Positions 1 to 6,044 of a stretch of DNA of 8,648 nt are shown in pieces. Origin of the DNA: JBKPDV01 sp046728075 (GTDB taxonomy: Bacteria; Acidobacteriota; Thermoanaerobaculia; UBA5066; Gp7-AA6); the NCBI GenBank assembly GCA_046728075.1, contig JBKPDV010000178.1, forward strand, positions 1 to 8,648, given 5' to 3'. The stretch's first letter is position 1. Every line of letters starts with the position of its first letter. The notes below the pieces were generated by a model. It was not told the origin of the DNA. It saw nothing but the letters and a program-made list of their open reading frames with translations, and searched no databases. Position numbers and translations under genes: made by a program.

Positions 1-1
1 G

Positions 2-73
2 CGCTACGGCGAACGGTTCGACGCGGCCAGCGGGATGGGCGGGATGGAAGTATGGTTTCCGGTCAAGGGGTGA
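2..73 (+). CDS. C-terminal end of a GyrI-like / AraC-type effector-binding domain protein (partial)
   Basis: The frame is open from the window edge to TGA at 71-73 and encodes only 23 residues, ending in GMEVWFPVKG. The pattern YGERFD, a short Gly-rich linker, then E-V-W-F-P-V-K at the extreme C-terminus is typical of the last beta strand of GyrI-like small-molecule binding domains, found alone or attached to AraC/MerR-type regulators. These proteins bind a small ligand, often a drug or hydrophobic cation. Only the tail is visible, so whether a DNA-binding domain is attached cannot be said. The stop overlaps the 3' end of the convergent membrane-protein gene by about 11 bases, so the two genes run tail to tail with no room for a conventional terminator. 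The family call rests on a short motif and is moderate. Confidence 0.5.
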   Translation, partial: RYGERFDAASGMGGMEVWFPVKG

Positions 74-277
74 CGTAGATCGCCCAGTGCGGCAGCGCCG
101 CAACCTTGGCCTCCCATCCCGTGAAGGTGATGCCGAACCAGACTTCCTGATCGTGCGCGACGGCTTCAGAAAGAGGTTCCACGGCACGTAGATGCCTGCC
201 ATGAAGCCGCAGAAGACGAGCAGCGCGTTCATCCACGGCGGCCGACGGTTCAGAACCTCGCGTAACCAACTGTTCAT
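63..277 (-). pseudogene. small membrane protein gene with a 1-nt frameshift
   Basis: Reading on the minus strand from ATG at 277-275, preceded by GGAGGA (281-286), gives a protein starting MNSWLREVLNRRPPW, a hydrophobic segment (about residues 16-37, ALLVFCGFMAGIYVPWNLF), then LKP. The frame then goes wrong. In the -1 neighbour frame the reading continues sensibly as VAHDQEVWFGITFTGWEAKVAALPHWAIYVTP and stops at 65-63. The two halves join if one base is restored at about 162-164 (an AAGCC/GTCGCG junction on the minus strand), giving about 71 residues. The combination of one membrane segment, KPV(A)xDxEVWFGI and LHWAIY-like residues recalls a family of small uncharacterised membrane proteins. 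From memory, relatives continue past AIY with a second membrane segment, so the C-terminus is probably also shortened. Function is unknown. The frameshift could be real decay or a sequencing error. Confidence 0.55.
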
Positions 278-289
278 CACTCCTCCAAG

Positions 290-312
290 GTCGCCTCCGA
301 GCGAAAGGCGAC
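290..312. repeat. inverted repeat between divergent genes
   Basis: GTCGCC (290-295) and GGCGAC (307-312) form a 6-bp perfect inverted repeat with an 11-base loop. It lies in the short gap between the minus-strand membrane-protein gene and the plus-strand racemase-type gene. It could be an operator or an RNA hairpin in either leader. No further support is visible. Confidence 0.3.
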
Positions 313-372
313 TCGACGAACGGCGAAACCTATCACCAAGAGCCCAGGACCTGGTAGGTAGGCCGCTCGCTC

Positions 373-1476
373 ATGAAGATCACCCGCATCCGCACGACTC
401 GCTTGCACGATCCCGACGGAGGCACGTTCCAGGACGCCACCATGCCGATGCCGGGCGGGCGGGGCCTGCCGTGGATGTTCGTCGAGCTCGCGACCGACGC
501 GGGCATCACCGGAATCTCGTATTCGGAAGGTGCGGGCACGGTACGCTCACTAATCCACGAGCAGCTGTCGGACCTGATCGTCGGCGCCGATCCGTTCGAG
601 ACGGAGAAGCTGTGGACGAGCATGTTCTGGCGCACACGCGGCAACGGGCGCAAAGGTGTGGCGTTCCAGGCCATCTCCGCGATCGACAACGCGCTGTGGG
701 ACATCAAGGCGAAGGCGCTCGGAGTGCCGCTCTTTCGTCTGCTCGGCACGGCTCACGATCATGTGGCCGTCTACGGCTCCGGCGGCTGGACGCACTACAC
801 CGAGAAGGAGCTCGTCCGCGAGCAGCGAAGCTTCGTGGAGCGCGGGTTCTCGCGTACCAAGATGAAGGTGGCGCGCGACTTCGGACGCGCCGAGAAGGAA
901 GACCTCGCCCGTCTCGCCGCCGTCCGCAAGGCGCTCGGTGACGACGTGACCCTCTACGTCGACGCGAACAACGGCTACTACGCCAAGCAAGCCATTCGCC
1001 TGGCCGAGGCGTTCGCGGACCACGGCGTCGGCTGGTTCGAGGAGCCCGTGCTCGCCGACGACATTCCGGGGCTTGCGGCGATCGCGAGCGCGATCTCGAT
1101 CCCCGTCGCCACCGGCGAGCACGAATACACCAGGTACGGTTTCCGGGATCTGATCGCCGCCCGCGCCGTGGACATCGTACAGGCCGACGTCGGCAGGGTC
1201 GGGGGGGTCAGCGAGTGGATGAAGATCGCCCACCTCGCCGCGGCGTTCAACTTGCCGATGGCGCCGCACGCCTACGCGCTGCTCCACCTCCATCCCGCGA
1301 TGGCCACTCCCAACCTCATGGTCGTCGAGATGCTGGACATCGAGTGGCAGCCGATGACGAAGTGGCTGATCGATCCGCCGCATCCGGACAACGGCACCTG
1401 GAAGCCGGATCCCGACCGGCCCGGCAACGGCATCGAGCTCGATCCGCGCGCCGTGAAGAAATACGCGATCGACTGA
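373..1476 (+). CDS. mandelate racemase / muconate lactonizing enzyme family protein (enolase superfamily), probable acid-sugar dehydratase or racemase
   Basis: This 367-residue protein has the normal length and layout of the mandelate racemase branch of the enolase superfamily: an N-terminal alpha+beta capping domain (about 1-125) and a C-terminal (beta/alpha)7beta barrel (about 130-350). The active-site residues are present: the KxK motif K163-M-K165 (second Lys as base), metal ligands D197 (VDANNGY), E223 (WFEEP) and E249 (TGEHEYTRYGF), and the His-Asp dyad H299 (APHAY) with D272 (QADVGRVGG). These enzymes are cytoplasmic, Mg2+-dependent, and abstract the proton alpha to a carboxylate. Family members with the GEHEYTRYGF-type motif are often sugar-acid dehydratases, but the substrate cannot be read from the sequence. 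The start ATG has only a weak upstream GGTAGG (about 357-362). It lies 10 bases before the SDR gene and is presumably co-transcribed with it. The family call is firm; the reaction is inference. Confidence 0.92.
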   Translation: MKITRIRTTRLHDPDGGTFQDATMPMPGGRGLPWMFVELATDAGITGISYSEGAGTVRSLIHEQLSDLIVGADPFETEKLWTSMFWRTRGNGRKGVAFQAISAIDNALWDIKAKALGVPLFRLLGTAHDHVAVYGSGGWTHYTEKELVREQRSFVERGFSRTKMKVARDFGRAEKEDLARLAAVRKALGDDVTLYVDANNGYYAKQAIRLAEAFADHGVGWFEEPVLADDIPGLAAIASAISIPVATGEHEYTRYGFRDLIAARAVDIVQADVGRVGGVSEWMKIAHLAAAFNLPMAPHAYALLHLHPAMATPNLMVVEMLDIEWQPMTKWLIDPPHPDNGTWKPDPDRPGNGIELDPRAVKKYAID

Positions 1477-1486
1477 CGGAGGACGC

Positions 1487-2266
1487 ATGGATCTCGGTCT
1501 ACGTGGCAAGCGCGCTCTCGTCACGGGCGCTTCGAAGGGCATCGGCGCGGCGATCGCCGAGGCCCTCGCGGAGGAAGGGTGTCACCTGCTCCTCGCCGCG
1601 CGCAGTGCCGGCGCTCTGGACACGCTCGCCGAGCGGCTGCGCGCCACTCACCACGTCGAGGCGCGAGCGCACGTTGCCGACCTCCGCAAGCGCGAGGACG
1701 TCGAAAGGCTCGCCGAATCCGCGGCGGACATCGACATCCTCGTCAACAACGCCGGTGACATCCCCGCCGGGTCGCTCGGCCAGGTCGGCGAGGAAGCATG
1801 GCGACACGGCTGGGAGCTCAAGGTCTTCGGCTACATCAACCTGACGCGCCTCGTGTACGCGCGCATGAAGACGCGCGGCGGCGGCGTGATCGTCAACGAC
1901 ATCGGCGCCGCGGGAGAGCACTACGATTTCAACTACATCGCCGGGAGCACCGGCAACGCCGCGCTCATGGCCTTCACGCGAGCGCTGGGCGGCCGAAGCC
2001 TCGCGGACAACATCCGCGTGGTCGGCGTCAATCCCGGGCCAGTCGAGACGGAGCGCATCGTCACGCTCATGAAGGGAATCGCGCGGAACCGACTCGGTGA
2101 CGAAAGCCGCTACCGAGACCTGATGGCGCGCTTTCCTCTCGGCCGGCCGGCGACGACTCGCGAGATCGCCGACATGATCGCCTTTCTCGCCTCGCCGCGG
2201 TCGAGCTACACGAGCGGCGTCATCGTCACGATCGACGGCGGCATGTGTGCGAGCGCCGGACTCTAG
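1487..2266 (+). CDS. short-chain dehydrogenase/reductase (SDR) fold protein with altered catalytic residues
   Basis: This 259-residue protein has the length of a classical SDR. The Rossmann nucleotide-binding motif TGASKGIG is at 13-20, the NNAG motif at 87-90 and the VNPGPVETER segment at 182-190; the C-terminus (TSGVIVTIDGG) is also typical. The start is set by GGAGGA at 1478-1483, just before ATG. The usual catalytic tetrad is not where it should be. The Asn position aligns with K112 (WELKVFGYINL), the Ser position falls in NDIG (137-140) with no Ser, and the YxxSK site is replaced: K aligns with N157 and Tyr with G153 in YIAGSTGNAAL, the nearest Tyr being Y150. I recall a subset of SDRs carrying YIAGS(T/A)GNA, so this is probably a real variant subfamily rather than damage. 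It follows the enolase-superfamily gene in one operon, which suggests a role in the same acid or sugar pathway. NAD(P) binding is likely; the reaction is unknown. Confidence 0.9.
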   Translation: MDLGLRGKRALVTGASKGIGAAIAEALAEEGCHLLLAARSAGALDTLAERLRATHHVEARAHVADLRKREDVERLAESAADIDILVNNAGDIPAGSLGQVGEEAWRHGWELKVFGYINLTRLVYARMKTRGGGVIVNDIGAAGEHYDFNYIAGSTGNAALMAFTRALGGRSLADNIRVVGVNPGPVETERIVTLMKGIARNRLGDESRYRDLMARFPLGRPATTREIADMIAFLASPRSSYTSGVIVTIDGGMCASAGL

Positions 2267-2375
2267 GTAGCGATGGTCGCGCGAGGCAGTCAGTCGAAGA
2301 ACCGCCGGAAGTCGCCGCCGCTACGGATCGCGATCGTGCTCGGACAGGCGGCTCCGCCGGGTCGGCTCGGCATAT

Positions 2376-2699
2376 GGAGACGCATTGGCGGCGTACGAGA
2401 GGGCAATGGCCGTCAAGGAAGGGTTTGAGTGGAAGCCCTTCATTCTCTGCGGCCTCGCGTTCACGCATCTCGGTCTCGGAGACGGCGAGACGGCGCTGAA
2501 GACGGCTCGCGAGGCTGTGAACGTCACCCGGCGATCGCCGGGCAAGCTCGCCGAATTTAGCGCCCAACATTGCGTCGCCCGAGTTCTCCTTTTGACACGC
2601 GGCCTCGTGGCCAGAGACGAGATCGAGTCGGTTCAGGACTCGGCAGGGTACATCTGCTTCAGCCGCGGGTATCGGATCCGGATCCCGCGCCAGAAGTAG
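2376..2699 (+). pseudogene. remnant of a TPR-repeat protein (possibly the C-terminus of a large cyclase/ATPase-type regulator)
   Basis: An open frame from about 2376 to TAG at 2697-2699 reads GDALAAYERAMAVKEGF, then a second helix pair LCGLAFTHLGLGDGETALKTAREAV, then SAQHCVARVLLLTRGLVARDEIESV. The A-x-x-YERAM and LGLGDGETALKTAREAV pieces match the helix-turn-helix spacing of TPR repeats. Such arrays form the C-terminal part of adenylate/guanylate cyclase-like and AAA-ATPase regulators and normally run for hundreds of residues. Here only about two repeats survive. No start with a good ribosome binding site is present, the frame is open back only to a stop at 2268-2270, and the last 15 or so residues (GYICFSRGYRIRIPRQK) do not look like the family. 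It is best read as a decayed fragment, possibly brought in by rearrangement. Confidence 0.45.
2527..2542. repeat. 16-bp perfect palindrome
   Basis: CCCGGCGATCGCCGGG is perfectly self-complementary and contains the octamer GCGATCGC. It lies inside the TPR remnant. It may be chance in GC-rich coding DNA. Confidence 0.35.
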
Positions 2700-2724
2700 G
2701 CGAGGTCTGAAAAGCTCGCCGAAT
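2544..2724 (+). repeat. pair of 13-bp direct repeats (AAGCTCGCCGAAT)
   Basis: AAGCTCGCCGAAT occurs at 2544-2556 inside the TPR remnant and again at 2712-2724 just after its stop, 168 bases apart. The repeat could mark a local duplication or recombination endpoint. GGCGAAT also recurs nearby (about 2738 and 2770). Confidence 0.4.
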
Positions 2725-3353
2725 ACTGCGGAAACGCGGCGAATAGCAGGGGTTTCAGCCGATATCTGCGGCGAATGGCTTCCAGAAAACGCGAGGAAAT
2801 ACCGAGGAAAATCGTTCGCTGCGGATAACTACCAACCCGCGTCGCTCGAGGAGCACGGACAAGACGTCACAGCAGGCGTGTTTCACGGCGAACGCTTCTG
2901 GCTGCAAATGATCATATCGGGTTGCAGCCGGCTGCAAAAATCGTTGCAAAGCGGGTTTGCAGCCGTCTGCAATTCTGCAAACGAGTACGACGGCGTCGCT
3001 CCGGAGGAGAGGGAGGACCTTCATAGAGGGAGACGCGCCAGCGTCGCGAGTGCGGCCACCAAAACGGACATGCCAGCCTGGCGCGTCTGGGAGACTTACG
3101 ACCCAACGCCCGCGGATTCGAGCCCTCGATGCCCTGACCGCGAACCGTGCGCCCTTCAACCCGCTCTCGCGCCACGACCGCGACGACCTCGGAACCCGGG
3201 TAGTCTAGGATCTCCGGGCTTGTCGTAAATTCTTCGGTCAAAAGACGGCACCGCTGACAAAATTTCCGGGGGCGGATTTGGGCTGGCGGCATTCATTTGA
3301 CACCCCGCCCAGCAAAGTCGACGAAAAACCCCCACAGTTTGGCCGCGTTTTCG
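2700..3353. other. non-coding stretch with repeats, no convincing gene
   Basis: The open frames here on both strands are rich in Arg, Pro and Ser, with no family motif and no biased third positions, so I see no gene. What the stretch holds is a second copy of a 13-bp sequence (2712-2724) also present in the TPR remnant, the group of TTGCAGCC/GGCTGCAA sites (2900-2981), and a more AT-rich segment (about 3225-3275) before the pilus promoter. I found no tRNA and no clear rho-independent terminator. Confidence 0.5.
2900..2981. repeat. tandem palindromic TTGCAGCC/GGCTGCAA sites, operator-like or recombination-site-like
   Basis: Within 82 bases there are: GGCTGCAA (2900-2907), a perfect 16-bp palindrome TTGCAGCCGGCTGCAA (2922-2937), TTGCAA (2944-2949), a near-perfect copy TTGCAGCCGTCTGCAA (2957-2972, one mismatch to symmetry), and TGCAAA (2976-2981). 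The two 16-mers start 35 bases apart and share 15 of 16 bases. Such density is not expected by chance in non-coding DNA. Clustered dyads of this size suit a dimeric helix-turn-helix regulator, but a site-specific recombinase target or a dispersed palindromic repeat is also possible. Confidence 0.55.
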
Positions 3354-3369
3354 TGGCATGGGACCTGCT
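3354..3369 (+). promoter_or_regulatory. candidate sigma-54 (RpoN) -24/-12 promoter for the minor pilin operon
   Basis: TGGCATGGGACCTGCT matches the sigma-54 consensus TGGCACG-N4-TTGCW at every key base. GG of the -24 element (3355-3356) and GC of the -12 element (3367-3368) have exactly the required spacing, with only C6 to T and T12 to C differing. Transcription would start near 3380, about 40 bases before the fimT-like start at 3420. RpoN control with the PilS/PilR pair is established for pilin genes in several bacteria. No activator site was identified. Confidence 0.6.
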
Positions 3370-3419
3370 ATGCACCGCCAGGCATGGACGCTACGGGAAT
3401 GACCGACGAATGGAGTGCC

Positions 3420-3875
3420 ATGCGGAAGCGGCAAGACGGGTTCACGATCCTCGAGACGTTGGTCACCGCGACGATTTTCGGCGTGCTCACCGCGATCGCG
3501 ATTCCGAACATCTCCAGCTCGTTGACCGCACACCAGATGACCGCGGGCCTGCGCCGGACGGTCGGGGTGATCCGGGTCGCCCGTAGCGTGGCCATCTCGC
3601 GAAACCAGCAAGCGCGGATCTCGCGCAGCAACGGTAACAAGACCCTCACGGTCGAGACGGCGCCGAACGGCGGCTCTACGTGGACGTCGGTCGGCACGCC
3701 GATCGTGCTCGACGGCGTGTCGGTGTCGTCGTTGTCTCCCAGCAGCGGGATCCTTTTCGACAACAAGGGCACTCTCGGTACCGTCACGAACGGAGTCACC
3801 GTGACCGTGCAGAGCACGAGCGGAGCGACGAAGACGATCTCCATCGGGCTGCTCGGCGGAGTCGAGATCTCCTGA
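3420..3875 (+). CDS. fimT: GspH/FimT-type minor pilin (prepilin)
   Basis: The 151-residue prepilin starts MRKRQDG|FTILETLVTATIFG. It has a short basic leader, cleavage by the prepilin peptidase after G7, Phe at +1, Glu at +5 (E12) and a hydrophobic helix to about residue 29 (AIAIP). The segment after it (GLRRTVGVIRVARSVAISRNQQARI, about 43-67) and the tail FDNKGTLG...GVTVTV...ISIGLLGGVEI are the GspH/FimT domain pattern. The longer upstream open frame is not needed: the ATG at 3420 is preceded by GGAG (3412-3415), and the prepilin leader must be short. It is first in the operon, in the place FimT usually takes in fimT-pilV-pilW-pilX clusters. In the inner membrane it would help prime pilus assembly. 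GspH-like and FimT-like proteins are hard to separate; the pilV/pilW/pilX neighbours favour FimT. Confidence 0.88.
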   Translation: MRKRQDGFTILETLVTATIFGVLTAIAIPNISSSLTAHQMTAGLRRTVGVIRVARSVAISRNQQARISRSNGNKTLTVETAPNGGSTWTSVGTPIVLDGVSVSSLSPSSGILFDNKGTLGTVTNGVTVTVQSTSGATKTISIGLLGGVEIS

Positions 3876-4249
3876 TGCAGACCCTCCGCTCGCAGCGCGG
3901 CGCCACGTTCATCGAGATCATGGCGGCCGTCACCGTGTTCGCGGTCGTGGTGAGCGGTCTGTCCCCCGCTCTCTTGTCGGTGCGAAAGTTCGCCGACCTG
4001 AGTACCAACCAATCGATCGCCACGGCGCTCGCCGAGGACAAGCTCGAGCAGATCCGAACGCTCTCGTCCGTATCGAACGGCAACGACGGGCCACTCAAGG
4101 CCGACGGCACGAGCGGCGGGATCTTCAGCCGGAGCTGGACGGTCACGTCCAATACGCCGAGGATCGGTGTGAACGAGGCGTCGGTCGCCGTCTCCTGGCA
4201 AGACCGCCAGGGCACGAACACGATCACACTCGTGACGCTCTTCCAATGA
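3875..4249 (+). CDS. pilV: PilV-like minor pilin (prepilin)
   Basis: This 124-residue prepilin starts MQTLRSQRG|ATFIEIMAAVTVFAVVVSGL. Cleavage falls after G9, with Ala at +1 and Glu at +5 (E14), followed by a hydrophobic helix. The segment ATALAEDKLEQIRTL (about 49-63), just after the helix, is the hallmark of PilV/GspI-like minor pilins. Its start overlaps the fimT stop by one base (TGATG at 3873-3877) and its own stop overlaps the pilW start, so the genes are translationally coupled. A longer upstream open frame reading through the fimT gene is rejected because it would bury the leader. PilV joins the minor-pilin complex that initiates pilus assembly. It is short for the family (often 130-190 residues) but looks complete. 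Whether it is PilV or a GspI homologue is decided only by the neighbours. Confidence 0.85.
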   Translation: MQTLRSQRGATFIEIMAAVTVFAVVVSGLSPALLSVRKFADLSTNQSIATALAEDKLEQIRTLSSVSNGNDGPLKADGTSGGIFSRSWTVTSNTPRIGVNEASVAVSWQDRQGTNTITLVTLFQ

Positions 4250-4866
4250 GCCTTCGCAGACGCACGCTGACGAATTCGAGCGGCTTCACCTTGCTCGAGC
4301 TGATGGTCGCGACGATCACCTCGCTCGCGCTCGGCGCAGGCGGATTTATGTTCTTCCGCTCCCAAGTCCGCTCGCTCACCGACCAGGCGGCGGGCCTCGA
4401 CGCGATCGAGGGTGCACGCGCCGCGCTCGACTACATGAGCAACGAGATCCGACAAGCCGGCGCGAACCCGATGGGCACTTGCTCCGGCTGCACCTCGGCC
4501 CTCAGCACGAGCAGCAGTCTCAGCAGCACGACGGTGACAGTCAAATCCGACATCAACGTGAACGGAACTCTCGACTCGAGCGAGACGATCACCTACGCCT
4601 ACGATTCCACCAACAAGGCAATCACGAGGCAGGCGAACGGGTCTTCGGCAACCGCGTTGATCAAGAACGTGCCGAGCGGCGGCCTGTCGTTTCAATACTT
4701 CGACGCGACCGGAACCGCGACCACGACGACAGCGGACGCCGTGGCCGTTCTCATCACGGTCAAGGTCCAAGCCGCGCGCGCTACGACCGTCACGACCGTC
4801 ACTCTCGCGTCCCGCGTCGCGCTCCGCAACACCTCGACGGTCCTCGTCCGGATTGGAGGTGAATAG
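4246..4866 (+). CDS. pilW: PilW-like minor pilin (prepilin) with a calcium-loop-like motif
   Basis: The 206-residue protein starts MSLRRRTLTNSSG|FTLLELMVATITSLALGAGG. Cleavage falls after G13, with Phe at +1 and Glu at +5 (E18), then a hydrophobic helix. ARAALDYMSNEIRQAGANP (about 57-75) is the characteristic PilW/GspJ-like segment. Two features stand out. One is a CSGC motif (C79, C82), probably a disulfide. The other is D102-x-N104-x-N106-G107-x-x-D110-x-x-E113, which has the residue spacing of an EF-hand calcium loop; PilW relatives commonly carry Asp/Asn/Gly-rich loops at this place. The start ATG overlaps the pilV stop by four bases (ATGA). A ribosome binding site for the next gene lies inside its last codons. 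It should act with PilV, FimT and the PilX-like protein at the pilus tip. Confidence 0.86.
   Translation: MSLRRRTLTNSSGFTLLELMVATITSLALGAGGFMFFRSQVRSLTDQAAGLDAIEGARAALDYMSNEIRQAGANPMGTCSGCTSALSTSSSLSSTTVTVKSDINVNGTLDSSETITYAYDSTNKAITRQANGSSATALIKNVPSGGLSFQYFDATGTATTTTADAVAVLITVKVQAARATTVTTVTLASRVALRNTSTVLVRIGGE
4855..4862 (+). promoter_or_regulatory. strong Shine-Dalgarno deciding a GTG start
   Basis: GGAGGTGA lies 6 bases before the GTG at 4869-4871 and overlaps the end of the pilW gene. It is the reason for choosing this GTG as the start of the PilX-like protein. Confidence 0.7.
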
Positions 4867-4868
4867 GC

Positions 4869-6044
4869 GTGAGCCTCACGATCGATCTGACTCGGCGCGG
4901 CCGGCGCGAAGGCGGCTCTTCGATGGTCATGTCCCTGTTGATCCTGTTTGCGATCTTGGCGCTCAGCGTGGCGGCGCTCTCCGGCGCGACCTCGGGCCTC
5001 ACGTTGTCGAACAATTACCGAAACAGCCTTCAGGCCGAGCTAGCCGCCGAATCGGGACTCATCGACGCCGTCAAGGTGATCAACAAGTACGGCGTCGTCT
5101 CGTTCACCACCGACGTGACCCCGACCTCCACCTGGAACACGCTCTACGGCTCCTCGGCGGTGCCAATGCCGGGATCCTGGGGAATCAGCTACACGGTGTC
5201 GCCGGCCACGAGCCCGACGCCCTCCGCGAACAACATGACGCTCTCGTCGTCCGGACAGGCGCCCGGCCAATCGCAGCGGACCATCAACGTGCGGCTCCAG
5301 GTCTCGCAGCCCTTCACGTGCGGCGCGATCGATCTCCCGGGGTCGGGAGTGAACGCCACCTTCAATGGGAATTCGTTTCTCGTCGACGGCGACGACTTCG
5401 CGATGGGTGCCACGACGCCAACGTCCGGCAGCATGCCGACGCTCGGGATCAGCACGCGCTCGCAATCGGATGCCAACAGCGTCGTTTCGGCGCTCAGCAG
5501 CGGCCAGCAGCAGGCCGTCAAGGGGACCGCGGTCCCCGGCCAGGTGGCGAGCGTCGGCTCGTGTGACGGCCCGTCGCCTTCGCGGATCGCCAATTCCATC
5601 GTGCCGCCGATGAAGGCGCTGCCGAACTCCAAGGTTTCACTGAACCCCGCGATGAAGATCAACGGCACACAGCACTTCGGCACGTCCGGAAATCCGCTGG
5701 TCACCTACTTCGACGGCGACACGGAGATCACCGCGACCGGCAACGCCAGCGGCTACGGCATCCTGATCGTGAACGGCTCGCTGACGATCTCGGGAAGCCT
5801 CGACTTCACGGGACTGGTGATCGTGCTCGGCGCGACCCAGATCAACGGCGACGTGACGACGATCCAGGGAAGCGCTACGGTCTACGGCGCGATTTGGACG
5901 ACCGACCTGTCGCTGACCGTCGGGGGCAATGCCGGCGTCCGCTACTCCAGCGACGCGCTATCGTTCGCGAATACGCTCGGCAACGGCGGCACCCCGCACT
6001 TGCTGCCCCAACGCGTAAAAGTTCTCGGATGGAGCCAGGGATGA
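4869..6044 (+). CDS. pilX: PilX-like minor pilus assembly protein with a large C-terminal beta-rich domain
   Basis: This 391-residue protein has a short basic N-terminus ending RRGRREGGSS, a hydrophobic helix (about 19-40, MVMSLLILFAILALSVAAL) and SNNYRNSLQAELAAESGLIDA (about 47-67). That matches the PilX N-terminal pattern (GxALvxxLLxLxxLxxLxxxA...AxxAAExGL). It lacks a classical Gly|Phe...Glu prepilin site, as PilX-type proteins often do. Residues about 265-365 are beta-rich, with GYGILIVNGSLTISGSLDFTGL, QINGDVTTIQGSATVYGAIWT and GVRYSSDAL. This is the repeated-strand pattern of the beta-helical C-terminal domain seen in many PilX-like proteins outside the Gammaproteobacteria. C151 and C232 could form a disulfide. 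Its length is about twice that of a minimal PilX. The stop overlaps the next start (ATGA at 6041-6044). The likely role is priming or tip adhesion of the pilus. Confidence 0.82.
   Translation: MSLTIDLTRRGRREGGSSMVMSLLILFAILALSVAALSGATSGLTLSNNYRNSLQAELAAESGLIDAVKVINKYGVVSFTTDVTPTSTWNTLYGSSAVPMPGSWGISYTVSPATSPTPSANNMTLSSSGQAPGQSQRTINVRLQVSQPFTCGAIDLPGSGVNATFNGNSFLVDGDDFAMGATTPTSGSMPTLGISTRSQSDANSVVSALSSGQQQAVKGTAVPGQVASVGSCDGPSPSRIANSIVPPMKALPNSKVSLNPAMKINGTQHFGTSGNPLVTYFDGDTEITATGNASGYGILIVNGSLTISGSLDFTGLVIVLGATQINGDVTTIQGSATVYGAIWTTDLSLTVGGNAGVRYSSDALSFANTLGNGGTPHLLPQRVKVLGWSQG

Noticed and set aside
550..1542. Long open frame (330 codons) on the minus strand opposite the racemase-type and SDR genes
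   Set aside because: Its frame is a mirror of the GC3 bias of the plus-strand enzyme, whose full set of catalytic residues is present; the antisense peptide is Arg/Val/Asp-rich with no motif.
3075..3150. tRNA-like T-arm (GGATTCGAGCCC)
   Set aside because: No matching acceptor stem, anticodon arm or D-arm could be built on either strand.
2755..3292. Open frames of 126-134 codons on the minus strand
   Set aside because: Composition is Arg/Pro/Ser-rich without third-base bias or motifs, and they run through the palindrome cluster.
3297..3330. A sigma-70 -35 box (TTGACA at 3297-3302... within CATTTGACACC)
   Set aside because: No acceptable -10 hexamer lies 16-18 bases downstream, and the sigma-54 element further down fits much better.
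3297..3419. A 41-residue N-terminal extension of the fimT-like protein
   Set aside because: A prepilin leader must be short and basic; MRKRQDG with GGAG upstream fits, and the extension would cover the sigma-54 promoter.
3368..4770. Two long open frames (292 and 324 codons) on the minus strand across the minor pilins
   Set aside because: The plus strand carries unmistakable prepilin leaders and overlapping starts; the antisense frames are shadows.
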